The notes below the pieces were generated by a model, which worked only from the letters and a program-made list of their open reading frames with translations, did not search any database and was not told the DNA's origin. From Streptomyces olindensis (GTDB lineage: Bacteria; Actinomycetota; Actinomycetes; Streptomycetales; Streptomycetaceae), in the NCBI GenBank assembly GCA_000696115.1, contig JJOH01000092.1, forward strand, positions 186,001 through 250,000: 64,000 bases of DNA. The letters run 5' to 3'. Shown in pieces: positions 39,726 through 48,051 of the stretch (the stretch's first letter is position 1; each line of letters begins with the position of its first letter). A program made the translations under genes and the position numbers.

Positions 39726-41060
39726 ATGATCCAGCGCATGGCGACTGACGCAGGCAACCCGATCCCCCGCTTCCCGGCCGGTTTCCTCTGGGGCGTGTCG
39801 ACCTCGGCGCACCAGATCGAGGGCGCGGCGGACGAGCGCGAACCGTCCGTGTGGGACGCCTTCACGGCCGAGCCGGGCCGGATCAAGGACGGTTCGACGG
39901 CGGCGGTGGCCTGCGACCACTACCACCGCCACCGCGAGGACGTGGCGCTCCTGGCCGGCCTGGGCGTGAACGCGTACCGCTTCTCGGTCTCCTGGCCGAG
40001 GGTGCGCTCCGGCAAGGGCCTGGACTTCTACGACCGGCTGGTGGACGACCTGTGCGCGGCGGGCATCCGTCCGGTGCCGACGCTGTTCCACTGGGACCTG
40101 CCGGTCGGCCTGGACTGGCTGGACCGGGACACGGCGGCGCGCTTCGCCGAGTACGTCACGCAGGTCGCCGACCGTCTCGGCGACCGCGTGACCAAGTGGA
40201 TCACCCTCAACGAGCCGGCCGAGCACACCCTGCTGGGCCACGCCCTGGGCGTGCACGCGCCGGGCCGGAAACTGCTGTTCGACGCGCTGCCGGTCGCCCA
40301 CCACCAGCTGCTCGCCCACGGCCTGGCCGTGCGGGCCCTGCGCGCCTCGGGCGCCACGGACATCGGCATCGCCAACTCGCACGGACCGACCTGGGCGGCG
40401 TCCACCGAGGCGGCGGACGTGGAGGCGGCCGACTTCTACGACGTGCTGCTGAACCGCCTGTTCGCCGACCCGCTGCTGCTGGGCCGGTACCCGGACGGCA
40501 TCGGCGAACTGATGCCCGGGGACGTCGAGGCCGACCTGAAGGTGATCGCCGAGCCGCTCGACTGGTACGGCGTCAACTACTACGCCCCGACCCGGGTGGG
40601 CGCCCCGCAGGGCGCGGAGATCGAGTTCGGCGGGGTCACCATGCCCGCCGAACTGCCCTTCTCGGTACGGGAGATCGAGGGCCACCCGGTCACCGACTTC
40701 GGCTGGCCGGTCGCGCCGGAGGGCCTCACGGAACTCCTCACCGCCTTCCGCGACCGGTACGGCGACCGGCTCCCGCCCGTCGTCATCACCGAGAACGGCT
40801 GCTCCTACCCGGGCGTCGACGACCAGGAGCGCATCGCCTTCCTCGACGGGCACGTCCGGGCCCTGCACCGGGCGCTGGCGGCGGGCGTCGACGTGCGCGG
40901 CTACTTCGTGTGGTCCCTGCTCGACAACTTCGAGTGGGCGGAGGGCTACGCACGCCGCTTCGGCCTGGTCCACGTCGACTTCGAGACGCAGGAGCGGACC
41001 CCGAAGGCCTCCTACCGCTGGTACCGGGAGCTGCTGAGGGCGCAGGGCCCTACGGCTTGA
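39726..41060 (+). CDS. GH1 beta-glucosidase
   Basis: A 444-residue cytoplasmic glycoside hydrolase family 1 enzyme. The opening RFPAGFLWGVSTSAHQIEGA is the N-terminal family signature, acid/base Glu lies in TLNEPAEHTLLG and the nucleophile in VVITENGCSYP (about residue 350). WSLLDNFEWAEGYARRFGLVHVD (read in parts) closes the barrel. It hydrolyses beta-glucosides or cellobiose to glucose; the exact substrate is unknown. The ATG at 39738 is an alternative start. Its end overlaps the converging methyltransferase by 11 bp. Confidence 0.95.
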   Translation: MIQRMATDAGNPIPRFPAGFLWGVSTSAHQIEGAADEREPSVWDAFTAEPGRIKDGSTAAVACDHYHRHREDVALLAGLGVNAYRFSVSWPRVRSGKGLDFYDRLVDDLCAAGIRPVPTLFHWDLPVGLDWLDRDTAARFAEYVTQVADRLGDRVTKWITLNEPAEHTLLGHALGVHAPGRKLLFDALPVAHHQLLAHGLAVRALRASGATDIGIANSHGPTWAASTEAADVEAADFYDVLLNRLFADPLLLGRYPDGIGELMPGDVEADLKVIAEPLDWYGVNYYAPTRVGAPQGAEIEFGGVTMPAELPFSVREIEGHPVTDFGWPVAPEGLTELLTAFRDRYGDRLPPVVITENGCSYPGVDDQERIAFLDGHVRALHRALAAGVDVRGYFVWSLLDNFEWAEGYARRFGLVHVDFETQERTPKASYRWYRELLRAQGPTA

Positions 41061-41862
41061 TGCCGACCCCGGTCCACAGACTGACCTCGGCGTCCGTCGG
41101 GGCCTCGCCCTCGGTGGCGTCGGGCCGCCAGCGGTGGCCGACGGCGATGCCCGGGTCGAGCAGCTCCAGGCCGTCGAAGAAGCGGGCGACGTCCTCCCGG
41201 GAGCGGAACTGCACCGGCGTCCCGGCCGTGGTGTAGATGTCGGTGACCTTCTGCCAGGTGGCGGCGTCGAAGTCGGGCGTGCAGTGGCTCAGCGCCAGGG
41301 CGCTGCCCGAGGGCAGGGCGTCCAGCAGGCGGCGCACGATGCCGTACGGGTCCTGGGCGTCGGTGACGAAGTGCATCAGGGCGTTGAGGGACAGCGCCAC
41401 CGGCCGGCCGAGGTCCAGCACCTCGGCCAGCTCGGGCGCGTTCAGCAGCGACTCGGGGTCGTTGACGTCCGCCTCCAGGTACGTCGTGCGGCCCTCCGCC
41501 GAGCTGCGCATCAGGCGCTCGGCGTACTTGAGGACGAGCGGGTCGTTGTCGGCGTAGACGACCCGGGCGTCGGGGACCACGGACTGGGCGACCTGGTGCA
41601 GGTTGGGCTCGGTGGGGATGCCGGTGCCGATGTCCAGCCACTGCCGGATGCCGTGCTCCCGGGCCAGGACCCGGGTGGCGCGGTGCATGAAGGCCCGGTT
41701 CTCGCGGGCGCACACGAAGATCGCGGGGTAGGCCTCGGCGACTCGCTCGGCCGCCTGCTTGTCGACCTCGAAGTGGTCCTTGCCGCCGAGGTAGTAGTCG
41801 TACATGCGGGCGGAGTGCGGCCTGCTGGTGTCGATGTCCCGCGCGGCCTGCGAGTGGGTCAT
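41050..41862 (-). CDS. SAM-dependent methyltransferase, DUF574 family
   Basis: A 270-residue protein starting MTHSQAARDIDTSRPHSARM with the family-typical MYDYYLGGKDHFEVDKQAAERV. The SAM-binding motif is QWLDIGTGIPTEPNLHQVAQ with ARVVYADNDPLVL, and LSLNALMHFVTDAQDPYGIV completes the fold. DUF574 proteins are abundant in Streptomyces, often near XRE/DUF397 genes; substrates are unknown. Here a DUF397 and XRE gene lie just upstream on the same strand. The GGGGG-rich site upstream of the ATG at 41862 is consistent with the start. Confidence 0.9.
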   Translation of the reverse strand: MTHSQAARDIDTSRPHSARMYDYYLGGKDHFEVDKQAAERVAEAYPAIFVCARENRAFMHRATRVLAREHGIRQWLDIGTGIPTEPNLHQVAQSVVPDARVVYADNDPLVLKYAERLMRSSAEGRTTYLEADVNDPESLLNAPELAEVLDLGRPVALSLNALMHFVTDAQDPYGIVRRLLDALPSGSALALSHCTPDFDAATWQKVTDIYTTAGTPVQFRSREDVARFFDGLELLDPGIAVGHRWRPDATEGEAPTDAEVSLWTGVGIKP

Positions 41863-41960
41863 GGGGGGTGCCTCTCGGTGGGGGGTGGTGGTGCGCCGGC
41901 GGTGCCGGGCGGGGGCGGCCCGGGATGTTCCGTCGGTGGTCACGTGCGTGCGGTGGATCC

Positions 41961-42012
41961 GGTTCAGGCGAATCCCGTTCAGGCGAATCCGGTTCAGGCG
42001 AATCCGGTTCAG
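41961..42012. repeat. 15-bp tandem repeat between DUF397 and methyltransferase genes
   Basis: GGTTCAGGCGAATCC occurs at 41961-41975, with a first-base change at 41976-41990, exactly at 41991-42005, and in part at 42006-42012. The last copy runs into the end of the DUF397 gene. Copy number probably varies between strains. It may influence spacing between the operon genes; no known repeat family was recognised. Confidence 0.85.
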
Positions 42013-42260
42013 CGGGCCGTCAGATGGTCGGCGAGGCCCTGCTTGACCCCCGCGACGAACGCGGTGATCTCCTCGGGCGTGTAGATCAGGGCGGGACCGG
42101 CCGGGTCCGCCGACTGGCGCACCGCCACGCGGCCGTCGGCGAGCTGCTTGGTCTCCACGCACTGGCCCCCGTTGGGGCCGCTCCACGGACGTTCCCAGCC
42201 CTGTTCCCCGAGGTCCGACGCGGGCATTCCGTTGTAGACGGCGCCCTCGGCGATGGTCAT
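42009..42260 (-). CDS. DUF397 protein
   Basis: An 83-residue small protein with the family features WERPWSGPNGGQCVETKQLADGRVAVRQSADPAGPALIYTPEEITAFVAGVK (read in parts). DUF397 proteins partner XRE/DUF5753 regulators in Streptomyces and may modulate their DNA binding. It overlaps the upstream regulator by ATGA, which fits that pairing. The final residues are encoded by a partial copy of the 15-bp repeat. Confidence 0.92.
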   Translation of the reverse strand: MTIAEGAVYNGMPASDLGEQGWERPWSGPNGGQCVETKQLADGRVAVRQSADPAGPALIYTPEEITAFVAGVKQGLADHLTAR

Positions 42261-43123
42261 GAGTACTCCTTCCGCATGCGGTTCAACAGCGCCCTGCTGT
42301 CCGCGGACGAGGTCTTCAGCGACAGCCGGTTGTGCGCCTCCAGATGGGCCACGACGTCGGCGCGCTGGTCCAGGTAGACGGAGGCGGAGAGGATCTCGCT
42401 GTAGACGATGTCGGGCAGCTCCCGCTCCTCGAACCGGAAGTAGGTGAACGGCGCGCACGCCCCGACGTGGGCGCCGGCGGAGAACGGCACGATGTCGACG
42501 CTGACGTGCTCCAGCTCGGACACCTCCAGCAGCCGGTCGATCTGCTCCCGCATCACCTCGGGGCCGCCCACCACGCGGTGCAGCACGGCCTCCTCCATCA
42601 CCACCCACAGCGTGGGCGCGTCCGGTCTGGTGAGCAGGCTCTGGCGGCGCAGCCGCAGCTCCACGCGCCGGTCGAGGTCGTCCTCGCTGTCGTTGGGGAA
42701 GCCGCCGCGCAGCACGGCGCGCGCGTACCCGGGGGTCTGAAGCAGGCCGGTGACGTACTGCGGCTCGTAGGTGCGCAGGGTGCTGGCGCCGGTCTCCAGG
42801 CTGACGTAGGCGGTGAACCAGGACGGCATCACGTCCCGGTAGGGGTGCCACCAGCCGGGCTCGTTGGCCCGCTCGGCCAGGGCGACGAACTCGTCGATCT
42901 CCTGCCGGCCCGCGCCGTAGGTCTCCAGCAGCTTCTCGACGTACAGGATCTTCAGGCCGACCTCGGCCTTCTCCAGGCGGCGGATGGTCAGCGGTGTCAC
43001 GCGCAGGGCCTTGGCCGCGTCGTCGAGGGACAGGCCCGCGGCCTGCCGGGCCTCCTGGAGCCGGCGGCCGAGGATCATGCGCAGGACGGTGGGGGCGCCG
43101 GTGCCTGATCGCGCGTCGTTCAC
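42257..43123 (-). CDS. XRE-family regulator with DUF5753 domain
   Basis: A 288-residue regulator. The N-terminal helix-turn-helix is LRRLQEARQAAGLSLDDAAKALRVTPLTIRRLEKAEVG-like (about residues 19-56), and the long C-terminal part, with LRTYEPQYVTGLLQTPGYARAVL, VELRLRRQSLLTRPDAPTLWVVMEEAVLHRVVGG and VDIVPFSAGAHVGACAPFTYFRFE blocks, is the DUF5753 domain. Such proteins control development or antibiotic genes in Streptomyces, acting with DUF397. The divergent ATPase gene 260 bp away completes the usual set. Confidence 0.94.
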   Translation of the reverse strand: MNDARSGTGAPTVLRMILGRRLQEARQAAGLSLDDAAKALRVTPLTIRRLEKAEVGLKILYVEKLLETYGAGRQEIDEFVALAERANEPGWWHPYRDVMPSWFTAYVSLETGASTLRTYEPQYVTGLLQTPGYARAVLRGGFPNDSEDDLDRRVELRLRRQSLLTRPDAPTLWVVMEEAVLHRVVGGPEVMREQIDRLLEVSELEHVSVDIVPFSAGAHVGACAPFTYFRFEERELPDIVYSEILSASVYLDQRADVVAHLEAHNRLSLKTSSADSRALLNRMRKEYS

Positions 43124-43383
43124 GCACTGCCTCCCTGAGGGGTCTTCACCGGCATGGGGGTGAGAAGGAGTTGGTCGTGCCGCCGCACACCGCGGTGGGA
43201 CCTGCGCGGGGCGATACCGCCCTTCTGAAATTATCAGGGAGATGGTTGCAGCGTGAACTGCACTGCGCGCATAGTTGCTTCTGTGACCAGGAGCCGGAAC
43301 TGCGAACTCCCCCCTGCCGGTTGGTCCGTTGTCCGCTCGCCCCTTCCTTGATTGCGCCCATCCCCCACGGAAGGCGAACCGCC

Positions 43384-43830
43384 GTGTCCCCCCACACGAC
43401 TTCCACCCCCCGGTTCCTGGACGCGGTGCGCCCGGGCCGCACCCACTGGCTGGAGCTGCCGCCGCACCGGGCCAGTGTCAGAGCCGCCCGTCATGCCACG
43501 CGTGCGCGGCTGGCCGCGTGGCAGGTGCCCGACGAGGTGTGCGCGAACGCCGTCCTGCTCGTCTCCGAGCTGGTGACCAACGCCGTGCTGCACACGCTCA
43601 GCGAACGGATCCTGTGCGGTGTGCAGCTGCTGCCGGAGAAGCGCTTCCGGCTGGAGGTCCACGACGGCGACGTCACGGGCCGCGGCATCCCCGAGTGCTG
43701 CCCCGACCTGGACGACGAGGGCGGCCGCGGCCTGCTCCTGGTCCGGGAGATAGCCGACAGCTGGGGCGTCACCCGCTCGACCCTGACCGGAGGAAACGCC
43801 GTGTGGGCGAGCCTGGCGACGGCGTTATAG
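43384..43830 (+). CDS. Anti-sigma-factor-like ATP-binding protein (HATPase)
   Basis: A 148-residue single-domain ATPase of the GHKL/RsbW-like type. The N box is SELVTNAVLHT (about residues 58-68), followed by the G1 region DLDDEGGRGLLLVREIADSWGV (read in parts). Such proteins commonly sit divergently from XRE/DUF397 genes and regulate sigma factors or interact with the regulator. The GTG at 43384 was selected; its upstream sequence lacks a strong ribosome-binding site. The exact partner is unknown. Confidence 0.85.
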   Translation: MSPHTTSTPRFLDAVRPGRTHWLELPPHRASVRAARHATRARLAAWQVPDEVCANAVLLVSELVTNAVLHTLSERILCGVQLLPEKRFRLEVHDGDVTGRGIPECCPDLDDEGGRGLLLVREIADSWGVTRSTLTGGNAVWASLATAL

Positions 43831-43843
43831 CGCGCGAACGAAC

Positions 43844-44797
43844 TCAGAACCCCAGCTTGCGCAACTGCCGCGGATCCCGCTGCCAGTCCTTCGCGACCTT
43901 CACGTGCAGGTCGAGGAAGACGGGCGTTCCCAGCAGGGCCTCGATCTGTTTGCGGGACTTGATACCGACCTCCTTCAGGCGCTTGCCCTTGGGGCCGATG
44001 ACGATGCCCTTCTGGCTGGGGCGCTCGATGTAGACGAAGGCGTGGATGTCCAGGAGGGGCTTGTCGGCGGGGCGGCCCTCGCGGGGGAGCATCTCCTCGA
44101 CCACGACCGCGATGGAGTGCGGCAGCTCGTCGCGGACGCCCTCCAGCGCGGCCTCCCGGATCAGCTCCGCGATCATGACCTGCTCCGGCTCGTCGGTGAG
44201 CTCGCCGTCGGGGTAGAGCGCCGGACCCTCCGGCAGCAGCGGGACGATCAGGTCGGCCAGCAGACCCACCTGCTTGTCGCCGACCGCCGACACCGGGACG
44301 ATCTCCGCCCACTCGAAGCCGAGCTCCTTGCCGAGCTGGTCGATCGCGATGAGCTGCTCGGCGAGCGCCTTGCCGTCCACCAGGTCGGTCTTCGTGACGA
44401 TCGCGATCTTCGGCGTCTTCTTGATGGACGCCAGTTCCTTCGCGATGAAACGGTCGCCGGGGCCGAGCTTCTCGTTGGCGGGCAGACAGAAGCCGATCAC
44501 GTCCACCTCGGCCCACGTCGTGCGCACGACGTCGTTGAGCCGCTCGCCGAGCAGCGTGCGCGGCTTGTGGAGGCCCGGGGTGTCGACCAGGATCAGCTGG
44601 GCGTCGGGGCGGTGCACGATGCCCCGCACGGTGTGCCGCGTCGTCTGCGGCTGGTTCGCCGTGATCGCCACCTTCTGGCCGACCAGAGCGTTCGTGAGGG
44701 TGGACTTGCCCGCGTTGGGACGGCCCACGAAGCAGGCGAAGCCGGCCCTGTGGACGACTCCGGCAGGCTCTTCGGATGACTGGGTACGGACGCTCAT
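43844..44797 (-). CDS. era: GTPase Era
   Basis: Ribosome-assembly GTPase acting on 16S rRNA. The GTP-binding motifs are GRPNAGKST (G1), NQPQTTRHTV (G2), LILVDTPGLHKP (G3) and VTKTD (G4); the C-terminal KH domain shows IVIGPKGKRLKEVGIKSRKQIE. The 317-residue length is normal. The Met at 44797 (MSVRTQSSEE) was chosen over 44806. It reads away from the PII gene and lies close to other ribosome and RNA maturation genes (ybeY, phoH) downstream in the window. Confidence 0.96.
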   Translation of the reverse strand: MSVRTQSSEEPAGVVHRAGFACFVGRPNAGKSTLTNALVGQKVAITANQPQTTRHTVRGIVHRPDAQLILVDTPGLHKPRTLLGERLNDVVRTTWAEVDVIGFCLPANEKLGPGDRFIAKELASIKKTPKIAIVTKTDLVDGKALAEQLIAIDQLGKELGFEWAEIVPVSAVGDKQVGLLADLIVPLLPEGPALYPDGELTDEPEQVMIAELIREAALEGVRDELPHSIAVVVEEMLPREGRPADKPLLDIHAFVYIERPSQKGIVIGPKGKRLKEVGIKSRKQIEALLGTPVFLDLHVKVAKDWQRDPRQLRKLGF

Positions 44798-44891
44798 GCC
44801 GCCCATTCTCCCTGATCCCCGACGCGGCCCCGTACCGGACGTGCAGTCCAGGCTTACGGTGCAGGCCGGGACGGCCTACGATCACGGGGAC

Positions 44892-45230
44892 ATGAAGCTC
44901 ATCACCGCGATCGTCAAGCCGTACCGTCTCGACGAGGTCAAGAACGCCCTGCAGGAACTCGGGGTGCACGGTCTGACCGTCTCCGAGGCCAGCGGCTACG
45001 GCCGGCAGCGCGGCCACACCGAGGTGTACCGCGGCGCCGAGTACCAGGTCGACCTGGTGCCGAAGGTCCGGATCGAGGTCGTCGTCGAGGACGCGGACGC
45101 CGACGCCGTCATCGACGCGGTCGTGAAGGCCGCGCACACCGGCAAGATCGGCGACGGCAAGGTCTGGGCGCTGCCCGTGGACACGGTGGTGCGGGTGCGG
45201 ACGGGCGAGCGCGGCCCCGACGCGCTCTGA
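44892..45230 (+). CDS. PII nitrogen-signalling protein (orphan paralogue)
   Basis: A 112-residue PII trimer subunit, MKLITAIVKPYRLDEVKNAL, with T-loop ASGYGRQRGHTEVYRGAEY containing Tyr51 and the B-loop AAHTGKIGDGKVWALPVD. It binds ATP/ADP and 2-oxoglutarate and would regulate ammonium transport or adenylylation. The GlnK gene is normally next to amtB and glnD; neither is here, so this appears to be an orphan copy. It starts at the ATG 44892 after GGGGA. The adjacent genes give no functional link. Confidence 0.93.
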   Translation: MKLITAIVKPYRLDEVKNALQELGVHGLTVSEASGYGRQRGHTEVYRGAEYQVDLVPKVRIEVVVEDADADAVIDAVVKAAHTGKIGDGKVWALPVDTVVRVRTGERGPDAL

Positions 45231-45268
45231 ACACCGGGGCCGCGTCGCTCTCGTTCCGAGTCGGACTC

Positions 45269-45745
45269 TCAGTCGAACACGAACGGGCCCGGTGACTGCG
45301 GCCCGGTCGCCGTGCAGGTGATGGTGATGCCGAAGACGGTCATCTTCAACGAGCCGCCGAAGGCCTCCAGGCTGTCGCCGGAGGCCACGGTGCCGTTGAG
45401 GGGGCCGACCTCGACGGGGGCGCCGGCGGCCATCGCCGGGTTCTTCTTACCGGTGAAGGTGACGCTGCCGCCGCCGGCCTTCACCAGGGTGAGCGTGGAC
45501 GAGATCGAGTCCGCGCCGAGCGCGATCGGCGCGGTGATCGCCGAGGACTTGACGGTGACGGTGGCGGCGGTGCCGTTCTGGGTGGCCGTGAGCGTGGCGG
45601 CGCCGCTGCCGAACGTGCCGCAGTCGGCGCTGATCGTCGCCGTCTGCGGGGTGACGGCGAGGGCGGCGGGGGCGAAGGCGAGCCCGGTGGCCGCGAGGAC
45701 CCCGGCCGCCAGTGCCGCACCTGCTCCTATGCGCTTGCATCTCAT
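45269..45745 (-). CDS. Secreted hypothetical protein
   Basis: A 158-residue protein with a Sec signal peptide (GAALAAGVLAATGLAFAPAALA; cleavage after ALA near residue 31). The mature part is rich in Thr, Ala, Gly and Ser, with few charges, and has two Cys (one near the start at SADCGTFG, one near the end at ITCTATG) likely joined in a disulfide. Beta-strand repeats suggest an immunoglobulin-like or surface-matrix domain. The function is unknown; such small secreted proteins are common in Streptomyces. The ATG at 45745 follows an AAAGGGA site. Confidence 0.78.
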   Translation of the reverse strand: MRCKRIGAGAALAAGVLAATGLAFAPAALAVTPQTATISADCGTFGSGAATLTATQNGTAATVTVKSSAITAPIALGADSISSTLTLVKAGGGSVTFTGKKNPAMAAGAPVEVGPLNGTVASGDSLEAFGGSLKMTVFGITITCTATGPQSPGPFVFD

Positions 45746-45915
45746 GGAATTTCGGTTCCCTTTCCGTGTGGGGGGACCGCTCGGCACGTGGATGCGGACA
45801 CACTGCCGAGAGCCGAACCTGACGGTCCGTCGGAACTGACGGTTCCATTGATGCGCGAGGGCCGGGCGGCGACAAGGTTGAAATCTGGCCTACTTACCGC
45901 CGGTTACACCGAACT

Positions 45916-46269
45916 TCAGCCAGCGGTCACCGTGGCCCGAACCGTTCCGTCCGGCCCGGCCACCAGCACCGGCGTCCCGGCCCCGCCGAGATCCCGTACC
46001 GCCGCCCGGTCCTCCCCGGTCACGGTCTCCGCCTCCGTCACCACCGCCGCCGCCTCCAGCGAGGTCGCTCCGGAGGCCACCGCCATCGCCACCGCCGTCT
46101 GCAGGGCGCTGAGCTTCAGGGACGCGAGGGCCACGGTCCCCGCGACGTACGTACGCCCGGTCTCGTCGCGCACGGCCGCTCCCTCGGGCACGCCGTTGCG
46201 GGCCCGCGCGGAACGGGCCAGGGTGACGATCTTGCGGTCCTCGGGGTCAAGCGCGCTGGTGTCGGTCAT
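45916..46269 (-). CDS. Cytidine-deaminase-like protein lacking the zinc motifs
   Basis: A 117-residue protein. The body, RTYVAGTVALASLKLSALQTAVAMAVASGATSLEAAAVVTEAE, resembles the cytidine deaminase fold, in which LSALQTAVA corresponds to the HAE-containing helix. But the His-Ala-Glu and the PCxxC zinc ligands of true deaminases are missing, so catalysis is unlikely. It may be a non-catalytic relative. The ATG at 46269 was chosen. It lies 110 bp downstream of the MmcQ-like gene on the same strand. Confidence 0.65.
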   Translation of the reverse strand: MTDTSALDPEDRKIVTLARSARARNGVPEGAAVRDETGRTYVAGTVALASLKLSALQTAVAMAVASGATSLEAAAVVTEAETVTGEDRAAVRDLGGAGTPVLVAGPDGTVRATVTAG

Positions 46270-46377
46270 GAGGCGAGCATACGGAGAACAGCACGCCTGT
46301 CCGGCCACGGGGTCCATCGCCCCGCCCCGCGCCTCCGGCGACCCGCTGTCCGGCGTGCACGACCTCGGAAGGGCGGC

Positions 46378-46737
46378 TCAGGAGCGGTCGAGTCGGAGGC
46401 GCTCGGCGCGCGGCAGGCCGGCCACGACCAGGTCGTAGGAGTCCTCGACGAGCTCCCGGACCAGCTGGTCCGGGAGGTCGCCGTCGGCCGTGACCGTGTT
46501 CCAGTGGCGCTTGTTCATGTGCCAGCCGGGGACGATCAGGCCGGGGTGCTCCGCGCGGAGCCGGATCGCGTCCTCCGGATCGCACTTGAGGTTGACCGTC
46601 AGGGGCCGCGCGTCGAGGTGCGACAGCGCGAAGAGCTTGCCCCGGACCTTGAAGACGGAGATCTCCGGGCTGAACGGGAAGTCCTCCACGGCCGCGTTGA
46701 AGGACAGGCAGAAGGCGCGCAGCTCCTGGGGCGTCAT
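46378..46737 (-). CDS. MmcQ/YjbR-family protein
   Basis: A 119-residue protein with the double-wing MmcQ-like layout: ELRAFCLSFNAAVEDFPFSPEISVFKVRGKLFALSHLDARPLTVNLKCDPEDAIRLRAEHPGLIVPGWHMNKRHWNTV (read in parts). Members bind DNA or act as small signal-related proteins; the biochemical role is unclear. It overlaps the CorC-like gene by four bases (ATGA), so the pair is translationally coupled. Confidence 0.88.
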   Translation of the reverse strand: MTPQELRAFCLSFNAAVEDFPFSPEISVFKVRGKLFALSHLDARPLTVNLKCDPEDAIRLRAEHPGLIVPGWHMNKRHWNTVTADGDLPDQLVRELVEDSYDLVVAGLPRAERLRLDRS

Positions 46738-48044
46738 TCCGGCTTCTCCTCCTCGTCCTGGTGAGGGTGCGCCGGGTCCACCGGCTCGGCCAGCACGGTC
46801 ACGATCTTGTTCCGGCGGCCGGCCGCGGCCTCCGCCGTCAGGCGCAGCTCCCGGCCGTCGGGGAGGGCGACCACGGACGACGCCCCGGCGATGGGGACCC
46901 GGCCCAGCGCCTTCGCGAGCAGGCCGCCGACCGTCTCGACGTCCTCGTCGTCGAACGCGTCCAGGCCGTACAGCTCACCCAGGTCGCCGATGTCGAGGCG
47001 GGCGGTGACCCGGAAGCGGTCCTCGCCGAGGTCCTCGACCGGGGGCAGTTCGCGGTCGTACTCGTCGGTGATCTCGCCGACGATCTCCTCGAGGATGTCC
47101 TCGATGGTGACGATGCCGGCCGTGCCGCCGTACTCGTCGATGACGACGGCGACGTGGTTGCGCTCCTTCTGCATCTCGCGCAGCAGGTCACCCGCGTTCT
47201 TGGTGTCGGGCACGAAGAACGCCGGGCGCATGGCCGTCGACACCTGCTCGGACTCGGCGTCGCGGCTGATGTGCGTCTTGCGGACCAGGTCCTTCAGGTA
47301 CACGATCCCGACGATGTCGTCCTCGCTCTCGCCGGTGACCGGGATGCGCGAGAAGCCGGAGCGCAGGGCGAGGGTCAGGGCCTGGCGGATGGTCTTGAAG
47401 CGCTCGATGACCACCAGGTCCGTGCGCGGGACCATGACCTCCCGCACGAGGGTGTCGCCCAGTTCGAAGACGGAGTGCACCATGCGGCGCTCGTCGTCCT
47501 CGATGAGGGACTCCTTCTCGGCGAGGTCGACCAGCGCCCGCAGCTCCGCCTCGGAGGCGAAGGGGCCGCGCCGGAAGCCCTTGCCGGGGGTGAGCGCGTT
47601 GCCGATGAGGATCAGCAGCGACGGGATCGGGCCCATGATCCGGGCCAGCGGCACCAGGACGTACGCCGAGACCGTCGCCGTGTTCAGCGGGTGCTGGCGG
47701 CCGATGGTGCGCGGGGAGACGCCGACGGCGACGTACGACACGAGGACCATGACCGCGATGGCGATGAGGAGGGCCTCGGTCGTGTTGTCGAACTCCATCA
47801 GGCAGCCGTACGTGATCAGCGCGGCGGCGGCCATCTCGCAGGCGACGCGGACCAGCAGCGCCACGTTCAGATAGCGCGTCGGGTCGGCGGCGACCTGGGA
47901 GAGCTTGGCGCTGCCCCGGCGGCCGGAGCGCACGGCCTCCTCGGCGCGGAAGCTGGAGACGCGCGCGAGGCCCGCCTCCGCGCAGGCGGCGAGCCAGGCG
48001 ACCACGACCAGGGCGATCGCGCCGAGGGCGAGCTGCGGACTCAT
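46734..48044 (-). CDS. CorC/HlyC-family (CNNM/DUF21) transport-related membrane protein
   Basis: A 436-residue membrane protein with three or four N-terminal helices forming a DUF21/CNNM domain (about residues 1-140), two CBS domains (VMVPRTDLVVIE and HVAVVIDEYGGTAGIVTIEDILEEIVG; about 205-330) and a C-terminal CorC_HlyC domain (RVTARLDIGDLGELYGL). Members affect Mg2+ or Co2+ efflux and membrane homeostasis. Overlapping MmcQ downstream and 7 bp after ybeY, it belongs to the phoH-ybeY-corC operon. Confidence 0.93.
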   Translation of the reverse strand: MSPQLALGAIALVVVAWLAACAEAGLARVSSFRAEEAVRSGRRGSAKLSQVAADPTRYLNVALLVRVACEMAAAALITYGCLMEFDNTTEALLIAIAVMVLVSYVAVGVSPRTIGRQHPLNTATVSAYVLVPLARIMGPIPSLLILIGNALTPGKGFRRGPFASEAELRALVDLAEKESLIEDDERRMVHSVFELGDTLVREVMVPRTDLVVIERFKTIRQALTLALRSGFSRIPVTGESEDDIVGIVYLKDLVRKTHISRDAESEQVSTAMRPAFFVPDTKNAGDLLREMQKERNHVAVVIDEYGGTAGIVTIEDILEEIVGEITDEYDRELPPVEDLGEDRFRVTARLDIGDLGELYGLDAFDDEDVETVGGLLAKALGRVPIAGASSVVALPDGRELRLTAEAAAGRRNKIVTVLAEPVDPAHPHQDEEEKPE

Positions 48045-48051
48045 CGGCGGC

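Noticed and set aside
45231..45268. GAGTC/GACTC symmetry after the PII gene as terminator
   Set aside because: The loop would be a single base; the structure is not stable.
46271..46377. Possible extra small gene between the deaminase-like and MmcQ-like genes
   Set aside because: Only 107 bp with no start preceded by a ribosome-binding site and no conserved peptide.
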